Assembly (NCBI GenBank): GCA_009733575.1
Contig: ML769449.1
Coordinates: 186,001 to 250,000, forward strand
Reading direction: 5' to 3'
Origin: Gymnopus androsaceus JB14
Lineage: Eukaryota > Basidiomycota > Agaricomycetes > Agaricales > Omphalotaceae
Length of the DNA: 64,000 bases
Shown: positions 10,392 through 20,740 of the stretch, in pieces
Numbering within the stretch: position 1 is the first letter of the stretch
Layout: every line of letters begins with the position of its first letter
Translations under genes and position numbers: made by a program
The notes under the pieces: model-generated
Told to the model about the DNA's origin: nothing
What the model saw: only the letters and a program-made list of their open reading frames with translations
The model's database searches: none

Positions 10392-12027
10392 TCATATTTC
10401 CACAACCTCTCCAGCATTAAAAACATCTATAACCATGCCCCGCTGTCGAAGAATCTTCAAAGGAGCAAACTTCATTAAATCCAGATCGGCGAAACGGATG
10501 ACTTGGCCCAAGTAATCTGCTTGTCCTAGATGTAACTCGGCTCTTTGTAAACAAACAACACCAATTTCCTTTGCGTATGCCTGATTGGGTACCCATCTCG
10601 AAGTGATCATCTCCACGAAAGCGACTTCATCAAAGTCAACATCTGTACGTGCAAGGAGAGAGATACGCTCTAGATTTGGTAGAAGAGGAGAGGAGCAGTG
10701 TGAATGAGGCTGCCGAAAGGCGTGAAGGCTGGAGATAAAAGTTGGCGTAACGGGAAAGACCATAGATTCAGAGTTGGCCTTGAACGAATGGAGCATCACG
10801 GACTTTTAGGTCGACAACGGATGGCATATCACGGAGAAGGGAGAGGAGCTCATCATCCGAGATATAAACATAGGTGAGCGAGAGGACCGTGAGATTGAAA
10901 CGAGACCTTTTCAAAAAGGCTGCAATGGATGGACCCGGCGAATGTATCAAAGGATACTTTGGATCAACTTCGATATGCATGGAAGTAAGACCAGGTAAAA
11001 CAAGAGTTGTGAAAACCCTCTCAATGGATTCCTCCCCGTGTCCATCTTCCCATTCCGCCAACGACAGCCGCAAAGTTTTGATATTTCCATTCATGGCTGG
11101 TAGATCTTCACGGACACCCTGGAATGAAAAATCTAATTTCATTTCCAATGAGTCCAAGTTTGTGCAAAGCGACAAAAAATCTGAAATCTTTTTGATACTA
11201 TTGATATCCAGAACCAGTCTCGTGAGTTGGGACCAAGGAAAGCTGAGACCCGACGAGACGCTGAAGCCACGTAGGGTTAATGAGGAAAGCTGTCGCATAG
11301 CCGGAGGCGCCAATGTAGGTGGTCGAAGCTGGCCACTCCGTATCTCGAGAGATCTGAGAGCAGGATATGATGATGCACCCCCCTGGAGGAATGTGTAAGC
11401 ATTTTTTCCCCCAATCACAATTTTTAGCCATCGATGGGACTGTTCTATCAGTGCTAGAAATGCCGGATGATTTTGTTGTTCTGCCATATTTGCTGGTGAT
11501 AACTCTTCCCAACCGGTAGAGATAGAGAGGTCAAGGAGAGCTGCCTTTGACCGTTCAAGATGGAGTTGGACAAGCTTGGCTGCTGACGAGCGCTCCAGCG
11601 GAAATGAGAAAGCTATGGTAGCCCACAAAGAGGGCGTGGCGAGGATGATGGATCTCCAATGAGAGCATACAGTACTCAGTCGAAAGGCGGCACTTTGAAT
11701 CTCCTCTGTATCAGGTCCCACGTTACAGAGATTCGAGAACACTGTGCCCAAGATGTCATCGGGAACTCTACGAATCGGAGCAAGGAGGGATCGACAGCCT
11801 TCTAGTTGATCCTTCAAACGCTCCTTCTTCTTCTCAATCAGCAATAATTCGGACTGAAGGAGGGAAATCTCGGATGAGTAGGTCTCAAGGTCTTTTTCCC
11901 CGTCAGCCAGGATTTGCTGAATCTTTGCACAATCCATGTTGAAGCTTCCTAGACCGTGGTGCGAGCGCAAAAGCTCTTGAATGGAGCTGATCGCGACTCG
12001 AGGCTGGAAAGAGCTCTGGTAAGGCAT
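10392..12027 (-). pseudogene. F-box protein of the agaric type, one frame break
   Basis: The frame from 12027 encodes about 419 aa. Residues 36-80 form a charged coiled coil, followed by an F-box-like segment (RRVPDDILGTVFSNL, about 87-101), a CSHWR motif and leucine-rich strands to the end. The family's C-terminal module continues in another frame from 10799 to 10392: TPTFISSLHAF, LPNLERISLL, VEMITSRW and EIGVVCLQ. The two frames differ by one base near 10775-10800. A 25-nt GT-AG stretch there would restore phase but is too short to be a normal intron. F-box proteins act as substrate adaptors of SCF ubiquitin ligases; the target is unknown. Either a fresh frameshift or an assembly error would explain the break. 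Confidence 0.75.
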
Positions 12028-12192
12028 CTTGCGCGACCTTTAACAGTGAAAGAGTTAGTGAAGACAACGCTAATGAGGACTGAGCAATTTTACCGTGGAG
12101 CGGGTAAGAAACAAATTCTTTTAAGAGGAGTGATAAGTGACGTGAAGCAATAAAAACTAATCGTTGGCTTACTGTGCTGTGGAAAAAGTAGC

Positions 12193-12577
12193 TGTGGGCT
12201 CGTTGTAGTTAAACGCAAGAAGAAAGCGCGCAGTGCTTTTGTCGCGTTCGGTGACACGTGCTCGCTCAACTTTTCACCCAAACCACAAAGCACTAGCACT
12301 ATTTCTTCGATAACGCAAGCAATTGGGAGGAATTTTTGGAAATATCTGGCTCGTAGTTCTAGAATATCTTTGGTCGGATTACTACAGACAGACGCGATAC
12401 TAGGTTATGCCGAATTCTACAGTACGTCCTTTTATTTCTTACCTTCAAGTTTATTGCTCGATCTCAAATTTTCATATAGAAATACGCGATAACTATGTAC
12501 GGGAAATCTTGAGCTGTTTCATACGCCTTCCCAAACGAATTCAGAATCTCAAAGGCCTGACGCTGAGGATGGTTTGA
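12193..12577 (+). CDS. Possible spliced CDS, unrecognised
   Basis: One frame stays open from about 12193 to 12421. A 58-nt GT-AG intron (12422-12479, donor GTACGT) follows, and the frame then continues to TGA at 12575-12577. Peptides on either side include NFWKYLARSSRISLVGLLQ and NYVREILSCFIRLPKRIQNL. No ATG is obvious at the 5' end. I do not recognise the product and it may be chance. Confidence 0.2.
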
Positions 12578-12862
12578 AACATCCATGGTGCGCTGACGTT
12601 GATCATGATTCTTTTCATTCTACGCACTCATTTTACCTTGGGCAGGTAGACCAAATCGCCTGTCGGTTCCTGGCGACGTTTGCCCGTTTCCAACAAAGTC
12701 GATACGCCAAACCTCCTACTTGACTCAGCAATCGGCAGGTACGTCAACTGAGCGCACTTCGATGTTAGGTTCAACATCTCATCCAGAAATCAACTATGTA
12801 TGTTTCATTTCTCGTGCTTATTCCACATCTATTCCTTTTCACTAGGTCTGTAAAACGAGCTC

Positions 12863-13309
12863 ATGAATCACACAGATATGATTGACTTTTGCTGTTCTTA
12901 CCCTAGAGAGAGAGAGAAGCTAAACGAAGGTAAGCTCTACTCTTTCGGTGACGTCTATTCCCTTTTTGTTATCTTCGATTTCCGGATTTCGCTTACAAAT
13001 CTCCTACAGCTACTACAAAATGATGAAATTGAAACACCGCGCTGCAGGAAAATACATCTTTCCAGTCGACGGTACTACCAGCGCCGCCTGGCCGGACCTT
13101 ATTCCTGAGCTCCGACCGCTCGATTACAGTCTCCCTCTGCCCTTCCTCTTCCTCTCTTACACCCTCGACTCACGAGGAAACCAACGGAGACGGCGCTTCC
13201 CATCCTTCACCTCCGCCCTGCCCTCCATCTCCCTCGTTCAAGCTCAACCCATATCGATTCATCTCATTCTTTATGCCAACAATACCCACGCTTCTCCTTC
13301 GAAGCGTTA
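12863..13309 (+). CDS. Possible two-exon gene, unrecognised
   Basis: ATG at 12863, a clear intron 12930-13009 (GTAAGC donor, CTACAG acceptor), then an open segment ending at TAA 13307-13309 with KLKHRAAGKYIFPVDGTTS near its start. The phases do not match: the first exon ends in phase 1 but the open second exon needs phase 2. The true first exon is therefore different, or this is a remnant. Confidence 0.2.
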
Positions 13310-13859
13310 AATTCTAAAACTTCCCGCTCCTACCGCCGGCTCTAGCAGGGAAAGTTTAGACTCATTAGTACTAGACGGAAATCCAAGTTCAAACAGTCAG
13401 TGTCACGGACCACAGAATCGGGAATCGGGACTCAGGACTCAGGGGAACCACCTCGTTTCTGAGAGTCGGAAGCGTCGGAGGAGATGAAATCCGAAGTTGC
13501 AATTGGAGGGGCTCGGGTTCGGGTTTGGAGGGACCAGGAATCGGAGAAGAGGCAGGGGTGTGGTAATTATTTGCGAGCTGAGCTGTAAGCACTAGAAAAG
13601 GGCAGCCGATAACGAGCATTCCTCCAGATCCATTATCGACGCGTTTCAATCTACATTCGACATTCGAGACTTTCAACTCACTAGTGTACTTCTCTCGCAA
13701 TCTGCTTTCTTTTCTATCTCACTTCACCGCCTCTCCCTGCTGTACCTATCATATTTAGGATGCTCGTACGCTCAATTCATCCGATATTCTTGATTTAATT
13801 TGCTGGATACTATATACATACTGGTGATTCGAGTCGTATTTTGCATTGTTACTGCTGGT
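13310..13859. other. Intergenic, no supported gene
   Basis: C/T-rich and GGA-rich stretches with one 103-codon minus-strand frame (13389-13700) of biased Pro/Ser/Glu composition. It has no motif and I do not call it. Confidence 0.35.
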
Positions 13860-14756
13860 TATACTCTTTCCCGAGCTTCTGGACCAGATACCATTGAATC
13901 CCTGAGACTGGGTAATGTTGCCGAGCTCCACCTGGTGCTGCCACTTGACACTGGAGCCCTCGCTCTGACACCAACATGGTTTACACGAATTCGCTCTTGC
14001 ACATCCATGTCTAAAGGAAATTAGGTTCACTAATTATGGTAGAGCCAACTTCAAAGCCGGGCACAATGTTGCTTTCCTGGAGAGCTTTCTCGAGAAAGCC
14101 CACGAGTGTGGCCTTTTTGACTGTATGGATATCATGGGTTTTGCAGTCACTCGAACACCGGTGTCAGTGTCAGCTTCAACTCCTTCCGTCGGCTTGTGGA
14201 TCGTCACCGGGCTTTATCTAGATTTATTCGACAAGCCTGCAATGCCAATTTTTCAACTTGTCCATTCCCATCTTCCTCGCATCTCAATCTTGACCATCAG
14301 GCGACAAGAGAATGGTCAATTCCCTGTTGTAAGCTGCTACCGTTCCTGTTTTTATACTCCATATTCATGCTATTTTAGGACGACTTTATCTCCTCGCTTT
14401 CTGCGCTTGATTCTCTTCAAGTAGTCAGCTTGGTTCATGAGCTGGACTTGGGGGAGAATTCTTGTGAACAAATGCAGCGCTATCGAGAACTTGGCTCAGG
14501 AGAAACTAAAGCTGCAATGATTCAGTACGCATCTCAACTTGCGTGCGGAATACCCTCTATCGAAGCCTTTTTCATCAGAAAGGAGCTCCGATCTGCACAT
14601 TTTAGTTATACTCATTTTGAAGGGTGGATCAGTGCCCAAGAGCTGTATGGCTCTGGTACTAGGAATGCCAATGAAGAACTTCTCTTTGTACCGGAACCGC
14701 TTTACGAACGCGTTGTAGAACGTTCGAGAACACCTTGTGCTACGCTTTACATGTAG
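13860..14756 (+). pseudogene. C-terminal part of an F-box/LRR-like protein
   Basis: From about 13992 the frame reads EFALAHPCLKEIRFTNYG, FLESFLEKAHECGLFD and LVHSHLPRISILTIRR, spaced like leucine-rich strands of agaric F-box proteins. A 50-nt intron (14329-14378, GTAAGC...TTTTAG) joins in phase to the last exon, 14379-14756, which ends RTPCATLYM. Upstream, the coding-like stretch around 13870-13985 (AELHLVLPLDTGALALTP) is in a different frame, and a TGA at about 13966 precedes the main frame. No F-box is visible. I read it as a truncated or frameshifted relative. Confidence 0.4.
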
Positions 14757-14869
14757 TTGTTCAGGATGTGTATTCTCGGGGTCAAATGGAAAGATAGTTT
14801 TCTTGAGCTATAATCTACATTTCATTTATGTGCTTGTTCCTCTTTTTAAGTCGTTGGGGCCCTGAGCAC

Positions 14870-15215
14870 TGGAATCTGTCTACTATCCCCAAATCATAAC
14901 AACCCCGCCCACAGATTGTTTTCATTGAAGTCGTGAAGTGGCAGAGGTTTGGAGTAATGTGACTGATGACCGGTGAATTGGGTGCTAAACCACTCAAAAT
15001 TCGTCGTCATTGCGTTGGATAACGAGCAGCTCAACAAAATCCTCACAAAAACTACACCATGTAACTTGGACTGCCCATAACATACTGCTACCACCCAAGT
15101 TCTGACCATTTTATGACATTTTTCACTGACAATGCCCCCAAAAAATTTGGAGAGCTTGACATCGTGCCTGGCAAAAACAAGGGATTTTTGGACCAAGGGA
15201 AAGAGGCGAGTGGGC
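14870..15215 (-). repeat. Dispersed transposon-derived segment, inverted relative to 60465-60690
   Basis: The minus strand shares long stretches with the plus strand at 60465-60690, including TTTTTTGGGGG, GTCAGTGAAAAATG and GAGCTGCTC...TATCCAACGC. At the second site the segment lies inside the TIR element 58871-61107, and a piece of that element's TIR also occurs at 15598-15660. This is therefore probably a deleted inverted copy of the same element. Confidence 0.55.
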
Positions 15216-15597
15216 TTTAGGGAGATAGGATACGCTAGCGAGAAGCTATTTGCAGCAGCTCAGTGAGTGATGTTGTGCCGAAGAGCAGGAAAAGTTCTGG
15301 GTTTCAGGTACACATGCAGCCTCAATGTTTTGTGGTCCAATCTCACTTTTCATTATCCCTAGGATTACTGCATGATCTTCTACGCTATCTGCATGCCTTC
15401 CAAGGACATAATTCACCCAAATCTTCCCTCAGCAACATTTACAAGTTTTGGAAATGTAATTGTTGTTGTCGCTCTATTTCTGAGCTTTCTGGCTGTTTTT
15501 TCTGGGATATAGACACTCTGGGAGATTCTACACTAGACTATGTACATTGGAATATATAAAATCTCCTTAATGCATTACTGTTCGCCATTTCTCTCTA
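15216..15597. other. Intergenic, no gene seen
   Basis: T-rich sequence between two pieces of the 58871-61107 element family; possibly residual transposon interior. Confidence 0.3.
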
Positions 15598-15660
15598 CAA
15601 CGACGATTTTTCAGCGTTTTAGCGCCCACCTTCCCGATTTGGGGGTCCATCAGTTTTGGC
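15598..15660. repeat. TIR fragment of the 58871-61107 element family
   Basis: ACGATTTTTCAGCGTTTTAG and CACCTTCCCGATTTGGGGGT match the right end at 61025-61080 nearly base for base, then diverge at GGCCACCGCC before the true terminus. Confidence 0.65.
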
Positions 15661-16210
15661 CACCGCCACTTAATTGCGAGAATCTGCGGAGGGCTCCGCA
15701 TATCGCACTAGGGCTGCTCCAGAGGCAACTCATTGAAGGAGGGTTGTAGCAGGGTTGTGTTTGAGCAGCGGGGTTGGTTAATAGAATTATCCCTTGAACA
15801 CATTGTGTCGCATTTGCTCCCGTTCTTATACTGGCAATGAAACAACATTTTGCTCTGAATCATCATCCTGCGTGAACCTGGCACGCCAAAATGGCCGTTT
15901 TCCTGAGCTATCTGCAACTGACATGTTGTTTATTGACACTGTGAAGCCATTGGACAATCTTGCTTTCTGTGATTATGTATGTTTCAATCATTCCTGTAGT
16001 ATGGACATGACTGACTCAAAAACTTCCCAGATTATATCCTCTCAGGAACTTAAGAATCCAGCCAAGATCTTGAACAATGATTGTACTGAGGCAATTTCTC
16101 ACTGAAAAAGCCCCTAAAGCTGAACTAACAGACTGATTGATGAATTCTTCGTGTACTATCAATTGGTACTGTCTTTTGGCTGGATGTATGCATGCATTGT
16201 GCTACAGTAC
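15661..16210. other. Single GGATAATTC-type end and a small frame
   Basis: Around 15750-15795 lies GGGGTTGGTTAATAGAATTATCC, a lone right end of the 2742-4488 family; no partner end was found. A 103-codon plus frame (15794-16105) with several Cys (CRICSRSYTGNETTFC) has no recognisable domain and I leave it uncalled. Confidence 0.3.
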
Positions 16211-16431
16211 ATGGCAATAATACTGTGCAAAAAATAATTTGCAGCACATCTCTATGACCCCGAAGTACATGGGTTTTCAACTAGGTTGCAAGGTTTTTTG
16301 TCACTTTTGATACATGTTTTATGGCAATAATACTGTGCAAAAAATAATTTGCAGTACATGTCTATGTCCCAAAGTACATGGGTTTTTAAACTAGGTTGCA
16401 AGGTTTTTGTCACTTTCAATACATGTTTGAT
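16211..16431. repeat. 110-bp tandem duplication
   Basis: ATGGCAATAATACTGTGC begins at 16211 and again at 16321. The two units match closely through AGTACATGGGTTTT, CTAGGTTGCAAGG and ATACATGTTT. Confidence 0.85.
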
Positions 16432-16900
16432 ACTTCAAAGTACTTGTTTTCCGTCCAGAGCATATGTTTTTTGAGCTCTCCAGCCTATGTTCAGATGTGT
16501 ATTCAGTATGTTTTCAGTACATGTTACATATGTGCCAGGCATATTAAGCTATAGCCTAGGCTCTTCTTCAGTATATTTTTGATCATATCCAATGTTTGAC
16601 TTGAGTACATGTCTCATGGTGCAACCCATGTTAAGACATATCTCAAGTTTTATCCCAGTATATGTCTACATATGCAGCCAATGTTCAGTTCAATCCTATG
16701 TTTTAACTCAGTATATATGGATGTATATAGCTAATGTTCAATTGTATCTTATGTTTTTACTCAGTACATGTTAATATATGCAACCCATGTTCACCTGCAT
16801 CCTATCTCTTAATTTGACATATGTGTGTTTCCCTCATCCTAGATCTAACTTAAGTATATGTTTGAGACTTGGTGTGCATCTTTGGTGCAATCAACAGCAG
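16432..16900. repeat. Degenerate ~52-bp tandem units
   Basis: Imperfect units share the order AATGTTCA-AT, CTATGTTTTA, ACTCAGTA and TATATG, clearest from 16680 to 16805. The whole stretch is rich in TACATGTT and CATATGT words and looks like an old satellite adjoining the 110-bp duplication. Confidence 0.5.
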
Positions 16901-17059
16901 ACATAGAGAAATATAAACAAGGACACCTTGTAAATCTTTTGACAGATCTTCATCTACCTTGAGCAGAATGACCTCCTTGACATGGACAACATCATTGAGA
17001 GGTTGTGTCTCTGGGATAATTCTACTCAACAGCCCTGTTGAAGGGGTTGTTGGGAACTA

Positions 17060-17560
17060 CAAGGGGTGTTCAAAAAAATAAGCGCTGACATGACCTTGGG
17101 GGGAGGGGGGGTCTGAGAAGTCCTTATGGCCGAAAATTTTTTCATACTATTGAGGCTCTGAGGGGTGTTCTAGGTCAACTCAACCACTGAAATAAGGATG
17201 TAAAAACCATTTAAAGCACTCAACATCTCAAATCTCCCTGAGAAACATGGATTTTATAGGATATGATGCAATTTAGTACCAATTTAGCACCTCCATCAAA
17301 AAATATTGTCAATGCAAGTGCACTTACACCAGGTTGAATTGAGCTTAGATGAACTACTATGTATTAAATTGCCTCTGGAAATGTTCTTCAAAGGTGCAAA
17401 GGAGAGAAAATTGTTATGTAGTACAAATTTGAAGTTGGAAATCTTCCGAAGTATGGGAAAATTTTACTATATATAGGCAGTGGAAGGGGGGGGGGCTTCA
17501 AGAATCCTTATGACCCAAAAACAAGGTCATGTTAGGACTTAGTGGGTTGAACACCCCTTG
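17060..17560. mobile_element. CAAGGGGTGTTCAA MITE, copy 2, 8-bp TSD
   Basis: 501 bp from CAAGGGGTGTT to AACACCCCTTG. GGGAACTA is duplicated exactly at 17052-17059 and 17561-17568. The paralogous element at 56040 is uninterrupted. An 8-bp duplication and CARGGGTG-like ends are hallmarks of hAT derivatives; no transposase is present. Confidence 0.9.
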
Positions 17561-17895
17561 GGGAACTAACAACCCTCAAAATTCCAGCGTAATGGTGACA
17601 GTGACACTGGTGTTGCAATAGGTCACAGCAGAATTGAACTCTAAGTATAAGTGTATTGGAGTATAGCTATTGAGAACATAGAATAAGTAGCTATTAAGAA
17701 TGTGAATGGTCTACTGAAAATAATATGGCCACAGGCATCTGGGACTGAGTCTGATGGACCGCGCAACACTGTGAACATGCCAAGTCATGCACCTGCTGCC
17801 CTGGCAGTGCTGTTGTCTTAGGATTATTTGAGTGATGAATTGGTGTTGCAATTCAAGGGAGTATGTTCCATGGCAATATTGAGTAGTATCTGGTA

Positions 17896-18160
17896 CATCA
17901 GCAAAACCTGTATTTTGCATTTTAATTCCCACAGCAATACTTAAAATTCCCAGTGCTGGCCAGCGCTTGCCAGTGCTGTCAGAAATATAAAATCATACAA
18001 TATCTCTTTTTTATTTCCAAATAAGGTAATTTTGTGGCCTCTGGGAGCTTCTGGGAGCCCCCTCCTGCATCGGCTGGACCATCTGAGTGCTGGGACGCTG
18101 GAGCACTGGGAACTCTGGAAAGTTCACTCAAGCACTGCCCACATCATACAGGTTTTGCTG
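17896..18160. mobile_element. CATCAGCAAAACC MITE nested in copy 2
   Basis: Left end CATCAGCAAAACCTGTAT preceded by TA; right end ATACAGGTTTTGCTG followed by TA. It occupies the same position in its host as 57574-57752, so insertion preceded duplication of the host element. The interior differs from that sister (TCCCAGTGCTGG, GGGAGCTTCTGGGAGC words). Confidence 0.7.
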
Positions 18161-18696
18161 TAAAGTTAGTGAATCTGAATGTATCTTGCAAGAAAGAAAA
18201 GTGCACCTATTACCTATACCAACCTCCATACTCTTCTTTGTCACTACCACTCCCAAGTACTTGCCAAGTGCAACTGAAAAGGTTCCAGCTTCATGAGCAT
18301 GCTGATAGGTTGAAGAGGAGAATAAAGGATGGCATGGCGTGGGTCATCATAGTGGACTGTCAATGCATTGGATGCAGATGGCATACATGTCAAAGTTGCA
18401 CCCTGGTCAAAATCCGGCATGACCGGCAATCATAAGATACAAATCGGTTGCTAGAAGGGTTGTTTTGGATCAACAGGGTTGTTCAGTAGAATAATCTGTG
18501 TCTCTGTATTGTGCATTAGCCCAGAATTCATGGACTAAGGCCATCAATAGAGGGTATTGGCACAGTGATCCTGGTGACTCAGTTGGAGTCTTGGAGATGT
18601 ATCAGAGGACAGCTACGAGCAAGAGGATATCACACTGTTACCCCTATGGATGAGTTGATAGGTAATCCCCATGATTCAAGGTTGAGTGCTGAACAG

Positions 18697-18968
18697 TGTC
18701 AAGCCTCATGCACGCTTGTGCATGAATCTCGACAAGTCCTTCGGACTTGTGTTCATCTGATTACCTGAATACCCCTATTCCTGTAGTATTTAAGTAGTTA
18801 CATACATATTACAAATCAGATTGGTTTCTGTTCGCAACCACCATCTCCTCAGCTACGTCTGCTGCTGAGTACGTCTTGACAAAGGTATGGGGACACTCAG
18901 ACACCCTCGGTTCCTCCCCTCAAACTCGCGCAGGTTTGAGCTACACTCAAAGCTCATTCCGGCGCCAC
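18697..18968 (+). repeat. 5' LTR of the TRIM-like element
   Basis: Starts TGTCAAGCCTCATGC and ends GGCGCCAC. Pairs with 19738-20010 at roughly 90 percent by eye. Followed by ATCTGGAGCCCACCGCG, the position expected for a primer-binding site. Confidence 0.9.
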
Positions 18969-19723
18969 ATCTGGAGCCCACCGCGAGGGGGGATCCATTT
19001 AGGGTCTCTTTGCCTCCTTTCTCGGTCGTTGTCTGCATCACCCTCTGCAGACTGCAGATCAGTCCATATCCTTCGCTATTCATACTGGCCTCACCCTCGA
19101 CCACCGGGTCGAGTCCCGACATCATTCTATTCTGATTCTGTTGCAATCTGTTCATCACCGTATTCTGACACTGTTCACGACATTCGACACTTGTATTTGA
19201 TAAATGGGCCGATTCCATTGTTCATCATTACAAGACCACATTGCACTTGACAGATGGCTCATTGTTTATTGTTACGACTGCTGTACTTGAAAGATTGGGG
19301 GATAACGGATCCTTTCACCAATTGTTTATCATTACGACTTTCGTATTCGACAGATGTTCCTCATTGTTTATCATTGCAACCATGTCTGTATGCCATTCCA
19401 GTCCCCTATTCCAAACCTGTGTCTGCATATGCAATCGCACCTTCCAAGATGATGTCCACCACTCACAGCTGCTCCAATACTCGCATATCCATCCCGAGTC
19501 CATGTCATTCCATCCAATGCTGCCTTCTGACAGTGTCCCGCTGCTATTGACTCTAAGCCCAGAATATCATGTTCATCCTGATCCTTTGTTCAACATTCCA
19601 GTTCTGATTCCATTACATCCCTTCATTACATTCCTTCACATAGGATCTGTTTGGTGTGAGTGTTTGCATCTCCTTTGTGCTCCGCTTCTTTCTGTCTGTT
19701 ATGTTGTACATGCTTTCTTTCTA

Positions 19724-19737
19724 AAGTGAAGAGGGGA
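19724..19737 (+). promoter_or_regulatory. Polypurine tract of the TRIM-like element
   Basis: AGTGAAGAGGGGA directly abuts the 3' LTR, as needed for plus-strand priming. Confidence 0.65.
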
Positions 19738-20010
19738 TATCAAGCCCTCATGCACGCTTGTGCATGAATCTCAACAAGTCCTTTGGACTTGTGTTCATCC
19801 GATTACCTGAATACCCCTATTCCTGTAGTATTTAAGTAGTTACGTACATATTACAAATCAGATTGGCTTTTGTTTGTAACCACCATCTCCTCAGCTACGT
19901 CCACTGCTGAGTACCTCTCGACGATGGTATGGGGATGCTCAGACTCCCTTGGTTTCTCCCCTCAAACTCGCGCAGGTTTGAGCCGCGCTCAAAGCTCATT
20001 CTGGCGCCAC
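19738..20010 (+). repeat. 3' LTR of the TRIM-like element
   Basis: Begins TATCAAGCCCTCATGC (TA instead of TG at the end) and closes GGCGCCAC before the AACAG duplication. Confidence 0.9.
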
Positions 20011-20034
20011 AACAGCATGTGAGTCTAAATGGTG

Positions 20035-20376
20035 AAATCACATTACTAACCAAGTGTAGTGTTGTGGATGAGACAGACGAGTTAGTATAGTCTGTGAGAG
20101 TTGTGAGACTGTGAAGCAGTAGTATGCAGAGTGAGAGGGACTACAGGTGAACTACTACAGCTTATATACTAAATATCTGTAAAACTATACAGTACCCTAA
20201 ATCTAATAATAGGTACAGTATTATTCTAGCTATAATCACATGTATGTAACTAGTGAATGACATTAATCAAATGATATCAATACATAGGAATATGATTTTA
20301 GTGATTAGTAAGCTGATGTTGAATATCATGGTACAAAGTACCTGATCATGTGCCCATGATTGTGAGCATATCTTTC
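20035..20376. repeat. Solo-LTR-like dispersed repeat, copy 2
   Basis: Uninterrupted relative of 1082-1898. It preserves AAACTATACAGTACC, the empty target of the MITE at 1235-1642, and is about 60 bp shorter around 20225. Confidence 0.6.
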
Positions 20377-20383
20377 AAGAATC

Positions 20384-20725
20384 TATTAGAGTTACGTTCC
20401 TAAATAGGAAGTAGCAGCAATAAGTCCACACAGGACTTAGTAGTAACGATCACACAGATCGATGGGGGACAACGGTATTATTACAGGGTACGGTACTAGG
20501 CTTTATATACAGTCCTAAGTACAAACAATATATCGGGCAAGTGGCTACTGTCCATACGGTAGAGTGGGTACTACGAGAGAGCAAGTGGATATGGCGAGAG
20601 ACTGAGTGGAGTCTGCGAGACGATAACAGTGGAGTGCATGGGATGGTGATACAAACAAGTGGAGACTACGAGAAAGCGTTCCATGTATAGTTCAATAGAA
20701 TATATTTACCTTTGATATTCCAACA
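20384..20725 (-). repeat. Copia 3' LTR
   Basis: In element sense it runs from TGTTGGAATATC (20725) to ACTCTAATA (20384). The 5' remnant at 25669-25708 differs by one base in 40. A further truncated copy is at 50262-50428. Confidence 0.8.
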
Positions 20726-20740
20726 CTCCCCTTCAAACCT
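20726..20740 (-). promoter_or_regulatory. Copia polypurine tract
   Basis: AGGTTTGAAGGGGAG on the minus strand lies immediately before the 3' LTR. Confidence 0.7.

Larger units (their letters stand above)
17014..18496. mobile_element. GGATAATTCTACT-family TIR element, copy 2
   Basis: Ends are GGATAATTCTACTCAACA and TGTTCAGTAGAATAATC. TGTGTCTCTG is duplicated exactly at 17004-17013 and 18497-18506. The interior aligns with 56012-58335 (ACGGTGACAGTGACAC..., CACAGGCATCTGGGAC, TATCTTGCAAGAAAGAAAAG), so the two are paralogues. It carries two nested MITEs (17060-17560 and 17896-18160). No transposase frame. Confidence 0.85.
18697..20010. mobile_element. Miniature LTR retrotransposon (TRIM-like), intact
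   Basis: Two LTRs of about 272 bp (18697-18968 and 19738-20010) flank about 770 bp. AACAG is duplicated exactly outside (18692-18696 and 20011-20015). The LTRs share CATGCACGCTTGTGCATGAA, ACTCGCGCAGGTTTGAGC and a GGCGCCAC end. A purine-rich AGTGAAGAGGGGA precedes the second LTR. The longest internal frame (162 codons, 19241-19729) is Ser/His/Phe-rich and shows no Gag, protease or RT motif. The element must have been mobilised in trans. Confidence 0.9.

Noticed and set aside
12170..12240. CGKSSCG reading like a GTPase P-loop
   Set aside because: No switch, DxxG or NKxD motif follows in any frame; chance match in a doubtful ORF.
19241..19729. 162-codon frame inside the TRIM-like element
   Set aside because: Low-complexity Ser/His/Phe/Leu composition, no Gag, protease, integrase or RT motif; LTR structure explains the region.
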